This document shows positions 35,186 to 43,991 of a stretch of DNA of 64,000 bases, in pieces. The notes below the pieces were generated by a model that had not been told where the DNA came from, did not search any database, and worked only from the letters and a program-made list of their open reading frames with translations. This DNA comes from Caulobacter sp. Root655. Its GTDB lineage: Bacteria; Pseudomonadota; Alphaproteobacteria; Caulobacterales; Caulobacteraceae. A program made the position numbers and the translations under genes. The stretch covers positions 284,970 through 348,969 of the forward strand of contig NZ_LMHC01000024.1 in assembly GCF_001427665.1 (NCBI RefSeq). The letters are read 5' to 3'. The first letter of the stretch is position 1; every line of letters starts with the position of its first letter.

Positions 35186-35646
35186 CGGCCCGCTCCCAGC
35201 AGTTGGGCGCGCAGGGCGACCAGTTCCAGGCATTCGCGGGCCGCGTGGCCGCCACGATCGCCTTCGGAGACCCGGGCGCGCGCCCAGGCCTGGTCTTCGT
35301 CCTCGACGTTCAGCACGCCGTAGCCGATGGCCAGGCGCTTGCCGATCGCCAGGTCCTGCAAACCGCGCGCGGTCTCGTTGGCGACGATCTCGAAGGTGTA
35401 GGTCTCGCCGCGCATGACGACGCCCAGGGCGACGTAGCCGTCATAGCGCACGCCGACCGGACGATGGCCGGCCTCTTCGGCCAGGGCGACGGCGCTGGGA
35501 ATTTGCAAGGCGTCGGAGACGGTGATCACGTCAAAGTCCGCGCCATGCGCCTCGATCGCCTGGGTCGCGCCGCGCAGCAGTTCGTCGGAAAGCCCCGAAT
35601 AACGTCGGCCCTCCACGATCAGCAGACGAATCTTGTCTTCAACCAT
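35182..35646 (-). CDS. ribH: Lumazine synthase homologue with altered active site
   Basis: The 154-residue protein has the lumazine-synthase fold and length ([22 protein letters not shown] ... [33 protein letters not shown]). Several positions that contact substrate in characterised enzymes differ: the normal G-x-FEIP loop is DALQIP, the catalytic His of GET-x-HF is Thr84 (GETYTFE), and the phosphate-contacting Lys of DKGG is Arg (GDRGG). It may therefore be inactive in the standard reaction or a specialised paralogue; some alphaproteobacteria carry two ribH genes. The ribD and ribE genes commonly found between nrdR and ribH are absent. It is coupled to nusB by a four-base overlap. Confidence 0.85.
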   Translation of the reverse strand: MVEDKIRLLIVEGRRYSGLSDELLRGATQAIEAHGADFDVITVSDALQIPSAVALAEEAGHRPVGVRYDGYVALGVVMRGETYTFEIVANETARGLQDLAIGKRLAIGYGVLNVEDEDQAWARARVSEGDRGGHAARECLELVALRAQLLGAGR

Positions 35647-35757
35647 AGTCCTTGAACTCTCCCCGGCGGGACCGGTCACCTAGAACCAAAGGGCTCCGCC
35701 GCAAAATCGAATCGTAGTCCGGCGGCGTCGCCGCCAAAACCGAATCACAGGATGCGC

Positions 35758-36231
35758 CTATAGCTCGTCTTCGGCGACGTCGCTCAGGCCTTCTTCCCCC
35801 AGAAACTTCGCGAAATCACTGGTTTCCCGGAAATCACGATAGACCGAGGCGTATCTGACGTAGGCCACGTCATCGAGCGACTTCAGCGCCTTCATGGCCA
35901 TCTCGCCCACCGCCGAGGAGGGCAATTCGGTCTCGCCCAGGCTTTCCAGCTGGCGGACGATGCCGTTGACCATCCGCTCGACCCGCTCGGGATCCACCGG
36001 CCGCTTCTGCATGGCCAGCGAGATCGAGCGGACCAGCTTCTCGCGGTCGAACGGCGAACGGCGGCCCGAACGCTTGACGATCGTCAGTTCGCGCAGCTGC
36101 ACTCGCTCGAAGGTGGTGAAGCGGCCGCCGCACTCAGGACACAGCCGACGGCGACGGATGGCCGCCCCGTCTTCCGACGGGCGGCTGTCCTTCACCTGGC
36201 TTTCCAGGTGGCCACAGAACGGGCAGCGCAT
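35758..36231 (-). CDS. nrdR: Transcriptional repressor NrdR
   Basis: The 157-residue protein has the N-terminal zinc ribbon ([17 protein letters not shown] ... [14 protein letters not shown], Cys3, Cys6, Cys31, Cys34) and the ATP-cone domain ([22 protein letters not shown]). It represses ribonucleotide reductase genes in response to ATP/dATP. It follows glyA by 31 bases. Confidence 0.97.
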   Translation of the reverse strand: MRCPFCGHLESQVKDSRPSEDGAAIRRRRLCPECGGRFTTFERVQLRELTIVKRSGRRSPFDREKLVRSISLAMQKRPVDPERVERMVNGIVRQLESLGETELPSSAVGEMAMKALKSLDDVAYVRYASVYRDFRETSDFAKFLGEEGLSDVAEDEL

Positions 36232-36262
36232 GATCTAGGCCCTCCCGCCCGACACAGGCCTA

Positions 36263-37567
36263 TTAGTTGTAGATCGGGAACCGGGCCGTCAAGGCCAGGA
36301 CTTCCTCGCGCACCTTGGCCTCGACCTCGCCGTTGCCGGTCGGGCCATTGGCGGCAAGGCCGTTGACGACCTCGCCGATCAGCTGGCCGACCCGGGTGAA
36401 CTCGGCCGTGCCGAAGCCGCGGGTGGTGCCAGCCGGGGTGCCCAGGCGGATGCCCGAGGTGACGGTGAACGGCGCGGTGTCGAACGGCACGCCGTTCTTG
36501 TTGCAGGTCATGTGGGCGCGCTCGAGGCTGTGCTCGGCGTCGCGGCCGGTCACGCCCTTGGGCCGCAGGTCGACCAACATCAGGTGGCTGTCGGTGCCGC
36601 CCGAAACGATATTGACGCCCTGGGTCTGCAGGGCTTCGGACAACGCGCGGGCGTTGTCGATCACCTGCTGGGCGTAGACCTTGAACTCCGGCCGCAGCGC
36701 CTCGCCGAAGGCCACGGCCTTGGCGGCGATGACGTGCTCCAGCGGGCCGCCCTGCAGACCCGGGAACACCGCCGAATTGACCTTCTTGATGATCGCTTCG
36801 TCATTGGTCAGCACCATGCCGCCACGCGGACCGCGCAGGGTCTTGTGGGTGGTGGTGGTGACCACGTGGGCGTGCGGGATGGGGCTGGGGAACACGCCGC
36901 CGGCCACCAGGCCCGCGAAGTGGGCCATGTCGACCATCAGATAGGCGCCGATCTTGTCGGCGATCTCGCGGAAGCGGGCGAAGTCGATCTGGCGGCTGTA
37001 GGCGCTGCCGCCGGCGATGATCAGCTTGGGCTTCTCGCGGACTGCGATCTCCTCGACGGCGTCGTAGTCGATCAGTTGGTCCTGCTGGCGCACGGTGTAG
37101 GACACCGGCTTGAACCACTTGCCCGACTGGTTGGCGGGGCTGCCGTGGGTCAGGTGGCCGCCGGCCGCCAGGTCCATGCCCAGGAAGGTGTCGCCCGGCT
37201 GCAGCAGCGACATGAACACCGACTGGTTGGCCTGCGAGCCCGAGTGCGGCTGGACGTTGGCGAAGGCCGCGCCGAACAGCGCCTTGGCGCGCTCGATGGC
37301 AATGGTCTCGATCTCGTCGACATATTCGCAGCCGCCGTAGTAGCGCTTGCCCGGATAGCCCTCGGCGTACTTGTTGGTCAGGATCGAACCCTGGGCCTCG
37401 AGCACGGCGCGCGAGACGATGTTCTCCGAGGCGATCAGCTCGATCTGGTTCTGCTGACGATTCAGCTCCAGGCCGATGCGGTCGAAGATGTCGCGGTCGG
37501 CGGCGGCGAGGTCGGCGCCGAAGAAGGCGTTCTTGTCGGCGGTGATGTTGTTGGCCGGTGCGGTCAT
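36263..37567 (-). CDS. glyA: Serine hydroxymethyltransferase
   Basis: The 434-residue PLP enzyme has [66 protein letters not shown] and the PLP-lysine motif [16 protein letters not shown]. It interconverts serine and glycine and charges tetrahydrofolate. The region upstream (170 bases to mucR) shows no riboswitch I can recognise. Confidence 0.97.
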   Translation of the reverse strand: MTAPANNITADKNAFFGADLAAADRDIFDRIGLELNRQQNQIELIASENIVSRAVLEAQGSILTNKYAEGYPGKRYYGGCEYVDEIETIAIERAKALFGAAFANVQPHSGSQANQSVFMSLLQPGDTFLGMDLAAGGHLTHGSPANQSGKWFKPVSYTVRQQDQLIDYDAVEEIAVREKPKLIIAGGSAYSRQIDFARFREIADKIGAYLMVDMAHFAGLVAGGVFPSPIPHAHVVTTTTHKTLRGPRGGMVLTNDEAIIKKVNSAVFPGLQGGPLEHVIAAKAVAFGEALRPEFKVYAQQVIDNARALSEALQTQGVNIVSGGTDSHLMLVDLRPKGVTGRDAEHSLERAHMTCNKNGVPFDTAPFTVTSGIRLGTPAGTTRGFGTAEFTRVGQLIGEVVNGLAANGPTGNGEVEAKVREEVLALTARFPIYN

Positions 37568-37755
37568 CGACGCTCTCCTGGGGCTGGGAGATTAAAAGGG
37601 CGACTGGCGGGGAGTCGGTCGCGCTCTCTTTACCCCCCTTCGCGCCACGATCAATCCGGGAACCTCACCGGCGGGGACGCGTTGCGCAGGAACCGGCGCC
37701 GGCAAGGCTGGCGCACCGGGTGTTTCAGTGACTGTAAATGACAAGGCGGACTGGC

Positions 37756-38193
37756 ATGGCGACGTCGCACGGCGAGGCGGAAATCAACGACAACGACATC
37801 GACATCCTGGGCCTCAGCGCCGGCATCGTGGCCGCTTATGTCGCACAGAACACCGTGGCGCGTTCGGCGGTGCCCGAATTGATCCGCTCGGTGCATGGCG
37901 CGCTTTCAGCGCTTGGCGCCGTGCAGGCTCCGCCCGTGGCCGACCGCGCCAAGCCGGCGGTGCCGGTCTCGCGCTCGGTGCAGCGCGACTACATCGTCTG
38001 CCTGGAAGACGGCAAGAAACTGAAGATGCTCAAGCGCTACCTGCGCACCCACTACGACATGAGCCCCGAAGACTACCGCCGCAAATGGTCGCTGCCCGGG
38101 GATTATCCGATGGTGGCGCCGGCCTATGCCGAGCGGCGGTCGGACTTCGCCAAGCAGATCGGCCTGGGCAAGGGCGCGATGCGGGGGCGGTAA
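37756..38193 (+). CDS. MucR/Ros-family transcriptional regulator
   Basis: The 145-residue protein has a helical N-terminal oligomerisation part (ILGLSAGIVAAYVAQNTVARSAVPELIRSVHGAL) and a C-terminal DNA-binding domain with the Ros-type zinc finger YIVCLEDGKKLKMLKRYLRTHYDMSPEDYRRKWSLPGDYPMVAPAYAERRS. Caulobacter MucR proteins act with SciP and CtrA in cell-cycle transcription, but I cannot tell whether this is one of those paralogues. The start at 37756 has AAGGCGG upstream; an ATG at 37738 would add six residues. Confidence 0.93.
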   Translation: MATSHGEAEINDNDIDILGLSAGIVAAYVAQNTVARSAVPELIRSVHGALSALGAVQAPPVADRAKPAVPVSRSVQRDYIVCLEDGKKLKMLKRYLRTHYDMSPEDYRRKWSLPGDYPMVAPAYAERRSDFAKQIGLGKGAMRGR

Positions 38194-38199
38194 ATTAGG

Positions 38200-38371
38200 C
38201 TCCCTCTCCCAGTGGGAGAGGGAGGGGCCCGCCGCGTAGCGGTGGGAGGGTGAGGGGTTTAGACGTCCAACGTCATTCCCCAACGCCCTGCCCGGATTTG
38301 AAACAGCGTAATCCCTCACCCTCCCACGCCGATGGCGTGGGCCCCTCCCTCTCCCGCTGGGAGAGGGTGAG
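38200..38371. repeat. Paired inverted GC-rich intergenic repeat
   Basis: Between convergent mucR and hemA, two related arms of about 57 bases face each other. The left arm has CTCCCTCTCCCAGTGGGAG and GGTGGGAGGGTGAGGG; the right arm has CCCTCACCCTCCCACG and CTCTCCCGCTGGGAGAGGG. Each arm also folds on itself. This is a dispersed extragenic palindrome type common in alphaproteobacteria and may act as a terminator for both genes. Confidence 0.8.
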
Positions 38372-38373
38372 TT

Positions 38374-39600
38374 TTACGCCGCGTGGCCGCCCATGCGGGC
38401 CACGTTGCAATGGGCCCACAGCGTTTCCATCGCCCCGACCAGCTTGCGCATCATGTCGTCGGTGTGGAACGGCGTCGGGGTGAAGCGCAGGCGTTCGGTG
38501 CCGCGCGGCACGGTGGGGTAGTTGATCGGCTGCACATAGACGCCGTGATCGGCCAGCAGCATGTCGCTGATCAGCTTGGTGTGGTGGGGGTCGCCGACCA
38601 GCACCGGGACGATGTGGCTGTCGTTGTCCATCACCGGCAGGCCGGCGGCCTTGAACATCGCCTTCAGGGTGGCGGCGCGCTCCTGGTGGGCCTCGCGGAC
38701 CTCCGGGTGCTGCTTGAGCCACCGGACGCTGGCCAGGGCTCCGGCGGTGAGCGCCGGCGGCAGCGAGGTGGTGAAGATGAAGCCCGAGGCCACCAGGCGG
38801 ATGGCGTCCACCACCACGGCGTCGCCGGTGATGTAGCCGCCCATGACGCCGAAGGCCTTGCCCAGGGTGCCCTCGATGATGTCGATCTGGTCCATCAGGC
38901 CGTCGCGCTCGGCGACGCCGCCGCCGCGCGGGCCGTACATGCCCACGGCGTGGACCTCGTCCAGATAGGTCATGGCGCCGTACTTCTTGGCCAGGGCCAC
39001 CGTGCCGGCCAGGTCGGCGATGTCGCCGTCCATGGAATAGACGCTCTCGAAGGCGATCAGCTTGGGCGCGTCGGCCGGCGCGGCGATCAGCAGTTCTTCA
39101 AGGTGGGCCAGGTCGTTGTGCCGGAAGATGTGGCGCTGGCAGCCGCCGTTGCGGATGCCAGCGATCATCGAGGCGTGGTTCTGGGCGTCGGAGAAGATGA
39201 CCAGGCCCGGCAGGATCTTCTGCAGGGCCGACAGGCTGGCCTCGTTGGAGACGTAGCCCGAGGTGAACAGCAGGGCCGCTTCCTTGCCATGCAGGTCGGC
39301 CAGCTCGGCCTCCAGCTCGACATGGTGGTGGTTCGTGCCCGAGATGTTGCGCGTGCCGCCCGAGCCCGAGCCGTGGTCGTCGATCGCCGCGTGCATGGCG
39401 TCCAGCACCACGGGATTCTGGCCCTGGCCGAGATAGTCGTTGGAGCACCAGACCACGATCTCGCTCTCGCCGCCGTCCGGACGGGTCCAGGTGGCGCGCG
39501 GGAAGGCGCCGCGATGGCGCTTCACATCGGCGAACACCCGATAGCGGCCTTCGTCACGGATCTGGTCGACGGCGCTGCGGAACGCGGCTTTGTAGTCCAT
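38374..39600 (-). CDS. hemA: 5-aminolevulinate synthase
   Basis: The 408-residue PLP enzyme starts at 39600 ([36 protein letters not shown]). It has [40 protein letters not shown], the motif [21 protein letters not shown] and the PLP-lysine motif [15 protein letters not shown]. It condenses glycine and succinyl-CoA, the first step of heme synthesis in alphaproteobacteria. glyA (glycine supply) and hemB (the next step, 47502) are in the same 12-kb stretch. Confidence 0.97.
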   Translation of the reverse strand: MDYKAAFRSAVDQIRDEGRYRVFADVKRHRGAFPRATWTRPDGGESEIVVWCSNDYLGQGQNPVVLDAMHAAIDDHGSGSGGTRNISGTNHHHVELEAELADLHGKEAALLFTSGYVSNEASLSALQKILPGLVIFSDAQNHASMIAGIRNGGCQRHIFRHNDLAHLEELLIAAPADAPKLIAFESVYSMDGDIADLAGTVALAKKYGAMTYLDEVHAVGMYGPRGGGVAERDGLMDQIDIIEGTLGKAFGVMGGYITGDAVVVDAIRLVASGFIFTTSLPPALTAGALASVRWLKQHPEVREAHQERAATLKAMFKAAGLPVMDNDSHIVPVLVGDPHHTKLISDMLLADHGVYVQPINYPTVPRGTERLRFTPTPFHTDDMMRKLVGAMETLWAHCNVARMGGHAA

Positions 39601-39767
39601 GGCATCTTTACCCGAGGAGCACGCAGGCCCGATCGGTCCCTTCTCAAGGCTTGGCTTTTCGCACCAGCGACGCGCACTGTCCACATAAGGACGTTTACCT
39701 ACAAAGCCCAAGGCGCGAATGGCCGCATTGTCTTCGTGAGTGAACAGACCCGACGAGCCCCGGCGAC

Positions 39768-40664
39768 TCAGCCCAGCTGCGACAACTGTCCCCGTAGCAT
39801 CTGCAGCACGGCGGAGAAGTCCTTGCCGCCGAATCCGTTGCCGTCGAACAGGGCGTAGAGAGCCTCGGCCTGGGCGCCCATCGGGGTGCTCGCGCCGGCC
39901 TTGGCGGCGGCGTCCTGGGCCAGCTTCAGGTCCTTGAGCATCATCGCCGTGGCGAACCCACCCTCGTAGTTTCGGTCGGCCGGAGTCGAGGGGCCGACGC
40001 CCGGGACCGGGCAATAGGTCGACACCGACCAGCACTGACCCGACGATTTGCTGGCGATCTCGAAAAACCGGTCGGCGGCCAGGCCCAGCTTCTCGGCCAA
40101 GGCGAAGGCCTCGCAGGTTCCCAGCATCGAGATGCCCAGCAGCATGTTGTTGCAGATCTTGGCCGCCTGCCCCGCCCCGTGGTCGCCGGCGTGGATGGTC
40201 ACCCGCGACATCGGTTCAAGCGCCGCCTCGACGGCGGCAAAGTCGGCGGCGTCGCAGCCGACCATGAAGGCCAGGGTCCCGGCCTCGGCGGCCATGATCC
40301 CGCCCGACACCGGCGCGTCGGCGAAGCGGAAGCCCGCCGCCTTGGCCTGGGCGGCTACCGCGCGGGCGCTCTCGACATCGATGGTCGAGCAGTCGATCAG
40401 CAGGGCGGTCTTGGGGGCATGGGCCAGGATCTGGTCGCCGTAGACGGACCGAACGTGCTGTCCGGCCGGCAGCATGGTGATGACGACCTCGGCGTCCTTC
40501 ACCGCTTCGGCCACGGAAGCCGTCGCCTGGCAGCCGGCCGCCACGGCCCGTTCCAGCGCCGCCGCCGACAGGTCGAAGGCGCTGACGTGATGCTGGGCCT
40601 TGGCCTGGTTGGCGGCCATGCCGCCGCCCATGTTGCCGAGCCCGATGAAGGCGATGCGGGTCAT
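39768..40664 (-). CDS. mmsB: 3-hydroxyisobutyrate dehydrogenase
   Basis: The 298-residue protein has the N-terminal Rossmann motif [19 protein letters not shown], the substrate motif [21 protein letters not shown] and the catalytic lysine in [16 protein letters not shown]. It oxidises 3-hydroxyisobutyrate to methylmalonate semialdehyde in valine breakdown. A GAGGAG precedes the start at 40664. It sits near a 3-hydroxyisobutyryl-CoA hydrolase and an acyl-CoA dehydrogenase that fit the same pathway. Confidence 0.93.
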   Translation of the reverse strand: MTRIAFIGLGNMGGGMAANQAKAQHHVSAFDLSAAALERAVAAGCQATASVAEAVKDAEVVITMLPAGQHVRSVYGDQILAHAPKTALLIDCSTIDVESARAVAAQAKAAGFRFADAPVSGGIMAAEAGTLAFMVGCDAADFAAVEAALEPMSRVTIHAGDHGAGQAAKICNNMLLGISMLGTCEAFALAEKLGLAADRFFEIASKSSGQCWSVSTYCPVPGVGPSTPADRNYEGGFATAMMLKDLKLAQDAAAKAGASTPMGAQAEALYALFDGNGFGGKDFSAVLQMLRGQLSQLG

Positions 40665-40735
40665 GCTTGGTGTCTCCTCACGCAAACGGCCGCACCTTCA
40701 TGGGCACAACGCTTTGTTATATTTCACAATAGGTT

Positions 40736-40842
40736 GTCATCCCGGAAGCCTCGCAGAGGCTGTCCGGGACCCAGGTGACTGGGCCGACGCGGTGCAACCG
40801 CCCCTGGGTCCCGGACAAGCGCTGCGCGCTTTCCGGGATGAC
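40736..40842. repeat. GTCATCCCGG...CCGGGATGAC palindromic repeat, copy 1
   Basis: The element is bounded by GTCATCCCGG and CCGGGATGAC, with inner CCGGGACCCAGG/CCTGGGTCCCGG arms and a GCGCTGCGCGC hairpin. A related element lies at 53317-53416. It occupies most of the gap between mmsB and the methyltransferase gene. Confidence 0.85.
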
Positions 40843-40859
40843 AGCTTTTGAAGTGGTTT

Positions 40860-41663
40860 TTACCGCGCGCCGGCCGGCTTGCGGAACTTGTAGATGAACT
40901 GGTCGGTCTTGCCGCGGATCGACGGATCGAAGACGCTGAGGTTGCGCTTGTCGCCGCTGTCGCGCAGCACGCGGCTTTCGCCCTCGAAGATGAAGCCGGC
41001 GGCGGTGACTTCCGCCTTCACCGCCGCGGGATCGATGCGGTGAAGGGTCTCGGTGTCGCGCAGGCCCGAGCCGGCCTGCGCCGCGTGGTCGAGCACCAGA
41101 TAGACGCCGCCGGGCTTCAAGGCCTTGAAGACCTGGCGGTTGACCACCGACAGGTCGGCCGGGCCCATGAACTTGTCGTGCATGTCGTGATAGTTCTGGG
41201 CGGTGAACACCAGGTCCAGCTTCTCGGGCGCGTTGAAGTTGGGCAAGGTGTTGAGGATCACCGACACGTTGCGATAGTTCGGATCGGCGGCGATCGCCTT
41301 CACCGCCGGCTCGCGCTTGGCCAGCTTGGTCAGTTCGTCGGGCACATAGGCGTAGACGTGGCCGCGCGGCCCGACGGCCTTGGACAGGATGCGGGTGAAA
41401 TAGCCGCCGCCGGGGATCAGGTCGGCGACCTTGGCGCCCGGCTTGACGCCGGCGAAGGCCAGGACCTGGCCGGGCAGGCGCAGTTCGTCGCGCACCATGT
41501 CGGCGGACGGGCGCGACGGATCCGACAGCGCCGCGGTGATGTTGGCGGGAACGGCGGCGGGCGCGTCGGCCGGCGGCGGCGGCGGCGCCATGGGGCCCAT
41601 CGGGGTCGTGGCGCAGGCGGTCAGGGTGAGCGCGGCGACGAGGCTGAGTAGCGGCTTACGCAT
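40860..41663 (-). CDS. Lipoprotein-anchored class I methyltransferase-like protein
   Basis: The 267-residue protein starts MRKPLLSLVAALTLTACATT, a lipoprotein signal with lipobox LTAC (Cys18), followed by a Pro/Ala-rich linker. The body is a Rossmann-like methyltransferase fold: motif I VADLIPGGGYFTRILSKAVG, KLDLVFTAQNYHDMHDKF, and LKPGGVYLVLDHAAQAGSG. Classical SAM-dependent methyltransferases are cytoplasmic, so an exported one is unusual, because SAM is not expected in the periplasm. It may use another ligand or have lost activity. Similar exported versions are annotated in other proteobacteria, as far as I recall. Confidence 0.85.
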   Translation of the reverse strand: MRKPLLSLVAALTLTACATTPMGPMAPPPPPADAPAAVPANITAALSDPSRPSADMVRDELRLPGQVLAFAGVKPGAKVADLIPGGGYFTRILSKAVGPRGHVYAYVPDELTKLAKREPAVKAIAADPNYRNVSVILNTLPNFNAPEKLDLVFTAQNYHDMHDKFMGPADLSVVNRQVFKALKPGGVYLVLDHAAQAGSGLRDTETLHRIDPAAVKAEVTAAGFIFEGESRVLRDSGDKRNLSVFDPSIRGKTDQFIYKFRKPAGAR

Positions 41664-41719
41664 GGTATTCCTTCCGACGAACATCTTCTTCTTGCCGACA
41701 AGCTAGCGCAGCGAAGACG

Positions 41720-42772
41720 CTACGTCAGCGGCGTCCATTCCTGATCGCTCGGCAGAGGCGCGAAAATCTCGTCGAGCATCGCGTCGCTAACGCCTTCAAG
41801 CTCTGCCGGATCCCAGCGCGGGGCGTTATCCTTGTCGATGATCACCGCGCGCACGCCCTCGATGAAGTCGTGCCTCTGAACCACGCGGGCCCCGATGCGG
41901 TATTCCATGGCCATGTTATCGGCGAAGTCGGTCAGGGCCGCGCCGGTCTCGAGCTGGCGGAAGGCCACCTTCAGGGTCTGGGACGACTTGGTCTTCAGCA
42001 CCGCCAGCTGGGCCTTGCCCCAGTCGCTGGAGTCGGCCTCCAGGAACTCGAAGATTTCCTCGACGCTGGTCCCCACGAACAGGCGGTTGAGGTCCTGCTC
42101 GATGCTGATTAGCGGCGCCTTGCCGGCGTCGGCGCGGTATTTCTTCAGGGTGTCGTCGATGCGGCGCGGGTCGGCGACGATGGCCTTCTTCAGGCCCTCG
42201 ACGGCGCCGAACTCGACGAAGTGGGTGGCGATGCCCAGGCGCAGGCAGTCGGCGCCCTTGATCCGCGCCCCGGTCAGGGCCAGCCACAGCCCGGCCTTGC
42301 CCGGCAGGCGCGGCAGGTACCAGCCGCCGCCAACGTCCGGGAACAGGCCGATGCCGGTCTCGGGCATGGCGTAGGTCGTGCGCTCGGTGGCGATCCGGTA
42401 GTGGGCCGGCATCGAGATTCCGACGCCGCCACCCATTACCACCCCGTCCATCACCGCCACCACCGGGGTCTCGTAGGTGAACAGCAGGTGGTTGAGCTGA
42501 TACTCGGTGTGGAAGAAGGCCCGGGCTTCCTTGCCGTCGCCCGCCCCGCTGTGGGCCAGCATGCGGATGTCGCCGCCGGCGCAGAAGCCGCGCTCGCCGG
42601 CGTGGTCGATGATGACCATGTAGATCTCGGGATCTTCCCGCCAGTCAAGCAGCGCGCCGATCATGATCTCGCACATGGTCTGGGTCAGGGCGTGCAGGGC
42701 CTGGGGCCGGTTCAGGGTCAGCCGGCCGACGTTCTTCTGAACGCGGACGAGGACTTCGGGTTGGTCGTTCAT
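41720..42772 (-). CDS. 3-hydroxyisobutyryl-CoA hydrolase (ECH family)
   Basis: The 350-residue protein is of the enoyl-CoA hydratase/isomerase superfamily, larger HIBCH subtype: VGRLTLNRPQALHALTQTM, RGFCAGGDIRMLAHSG, VMDGVVMGGGVGISMPAHYRIATERT and PETGIGLFPDVGGGWYLPRLPG with the catalytic Glu/Asp, and EIFAPL near the end. It hydrolyses 3-hydroxyisobutyryl-CoA in valine degradation. It overlaps the preceding phosphatase gene by four bases. Confidence 0.93.
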   Translation of the reverse strand: MNDQPEVLVRVQKNVGRLTLNRPQALHALTQTMCEIMIGALLDWREDPEIYMVIIDHAGERGFCAGGDIRMLAHSGAGDGKEARAFFHTEYQLNHLLFTYETPVVAVMDGVVMGGGVGISMPAHYRIATERTTYAMPETGIGLFPDVGGGWYLPRLPGKAGLWLALTGARIKGADCLRLGIATHFVEFGAVEGLKKAIVADPRRIDDTLKKYRADAGKAPLISIEQDLNRLFVGTSVEEIFEFLEADSSDWGKAQLAVLKTKSSQTLKVAFRQLETGAALTDFADNMAMEYRIGARVVQRHDFIEGVRAVIIDKDNAPRWDPAELEGVSDAMLDEIFAPLPSDQEWTPLT

Positions 42773-43386
42773 GCGAGGTCCTTGACGGGTTCGAGGTCTT
42801 CGACCGGCGCGCAGGCGAAGCGGTCGAGTTGGCCGGCGCTCAGCCGGTAGAGGGCGTCCTGCGGCACGTCCAGTTCCATCACCTCGGCGGGCGACAGGCC
42901 CGCATAGGCGCCGCGCAGCAGTCGGCCCGCGATGCCATGGCTGACGACGATCAGCCGCCGCTCGGGCTCGGCGACCTGCTCGGCCAGCCAGTCGGACACT
43001 CGCGTCATCACCTGGTCATAGGTCTCGCCGCCGGGCGCGGCGAAGAACCATCGCCTGTCGGCGAAGATCTCGGGGTGCTCTCGCGCCAGCTCCGCCCGTA
43101 GACGGCCTTCCCACGCCCCGACCGTCAGCTCCATCAGCCGGTCGTCGAATTCGACGGACAGGTCCAGGCGGGCGCCGATGATTCCGGCCGTATCGCGCGC
43201 CCGCCGCAGCGGGCTGGCGACGATCCGCCAAGAGGCCGGTGAATCCCGGACGATGAGGTCGTGCAGCAGATCCCCCATCGCCCCGGCCTGGGCGCGGCCC
43301 AGCGCCGTCAGGTCGGACTCCATCTGCCCCTGCAGGCGATGCTCGCGATTGAACGCGGTCTGGCCGTGGCGGCAGAGATAGATCAC
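42769..43386 (-). CDS. Histidine phosphatase family protein
   Basis: The protein (205 residues from the GTG at 43386) begins at the catalytic motif: M-IYLCRHGQTAFNREHRLQGQMESDLTALG, with the phosphorylated His7 in RHG, then the catalytic ASPLRRARDTAG, ELTVGAWEGR and the second His in IVVSHGIAGRLL. It is a phosphoglycerate-mutase-like phosphatase, substrate unknown. I chose the GTG because GGGGAAG precedes it and related proteins start directly at this motif; an ATG at 43491 would add 35 non-conserved residues. It is translationally coupled to the hydrolase gene that follows. Confidence 0.87.
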   Translation of the reverse strand: MIYLCRHGQTAFNREHRLQGQMESDLTALGRAQAGAMGDLLHDLIVRDSPASWRIVASPLRRARDTAGIIGARLDLSVEFDDRLMELTVGAWEGRLRAELAREHPEIFADRRWFFAAPGGETYDQVMTRVSDWLAEQVAEPERRLIVVSHGIAGRLLRGAYAGLSPAEVMELDVPQDALYRLSAGQLDRFACAPVEDLEPVKDLA

Positions 43387-43532
43387 GTGGCGCTTCCCCA
43401 AGCTCCGAAGGCGCTCGACATAGTCCGGAACGCCGTCGATGTCGCCTCGTCTCGAGGCATGACGACCGCGGCTGGACGCCTGTCCGTGCATTTTTGCTGG
43501 CCACGACGCCCCATGGCCGGTAACGGCGCGGT

Positions 43533-43982
43533 ATGATCGAACCCCATTCCTCCGGCGGCTACATCCTGGAAGAACTCGTCGTCGGGATGGTCGCCGAAAA
43601 ACGCGTCGCCATCACCGAAGAGCGCATCCAGAAGTTCGCCGAAGCCTCGGACGACTTCAATCCCGTGCACATGGACGAGGCCTTCGCGTCCAAGACCGCC
43701 TATCGCGGCCGGATCGCCCACGGCCTGTTGTCGGCCTCGTTCGGGTCCGCCCTGGTCGGCACCATCCTGCCAGGCGCGGGCGCGATCTATCTGGCCCAGA
43801 CCCTGGCGTTCCACAGGCCCGTGCGCATCGGCGACGTCGTGGTCTCCCGCGTCACCATCGCCGCGATCGACGAGGTGAGCGCGCGGGTGACGCTGCGCTG
43901 CGAAGGCTTTGTCGGCGACGACCTGATCATGGACGGCGAAGCCACCGTCCGCGTTCCACGTCGCCGCCGCGCCAAGACCTGA
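43533..43982 (+). CDS. MaoC-family (R)-specific enoyl-CoA hydratase
   Basis: The 149-residue protein is a hot-dog-fold hydratase with the PhaJ/MaoC active-site pattern: ASDDFNPVHMDEAFA (Asp41 and His46) and GRIAHGLLSASFGSALVGTILPG. It hydrates trans-2-enoyl-CoA to (R)-3-hydroxyacyl-CoA, which can feed PHA synthesis or branched-chain catabolism. It lies alone on the plus strand amid minus-strand valine-degradation genes. Confidence 0.9.
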   Translation: MIEPHSSGGYILEELVVGMVAEKRVAITEERIQKFAEASDDFNPVHMDEAFASKTAYRGRIAHGLLSASFGSALVGTILPGAGAIYLAQTLAFHRPVRIGDVVVSRVTIAAIDEVSARVTLRCEGFVGDDLIMDGEATVRVPRRRRAKT

Positions 43983-43991
43983 CACCCGGCG

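Noticed and set aside
37568-37737. Possible riboswitch before glyA
   Set aside because: The leader has GC-rich stems but no conserved core of a glycine, SAM, SAH or THF riboswitch that I can recognise.
38374-40035. Longer 553-residue version of 5-aminolevulinate synthase
   Set aside because: The first 145 residues are unrelated to the family and overlap mmsB on the same strand; the ATG at 39600 matches the family start.
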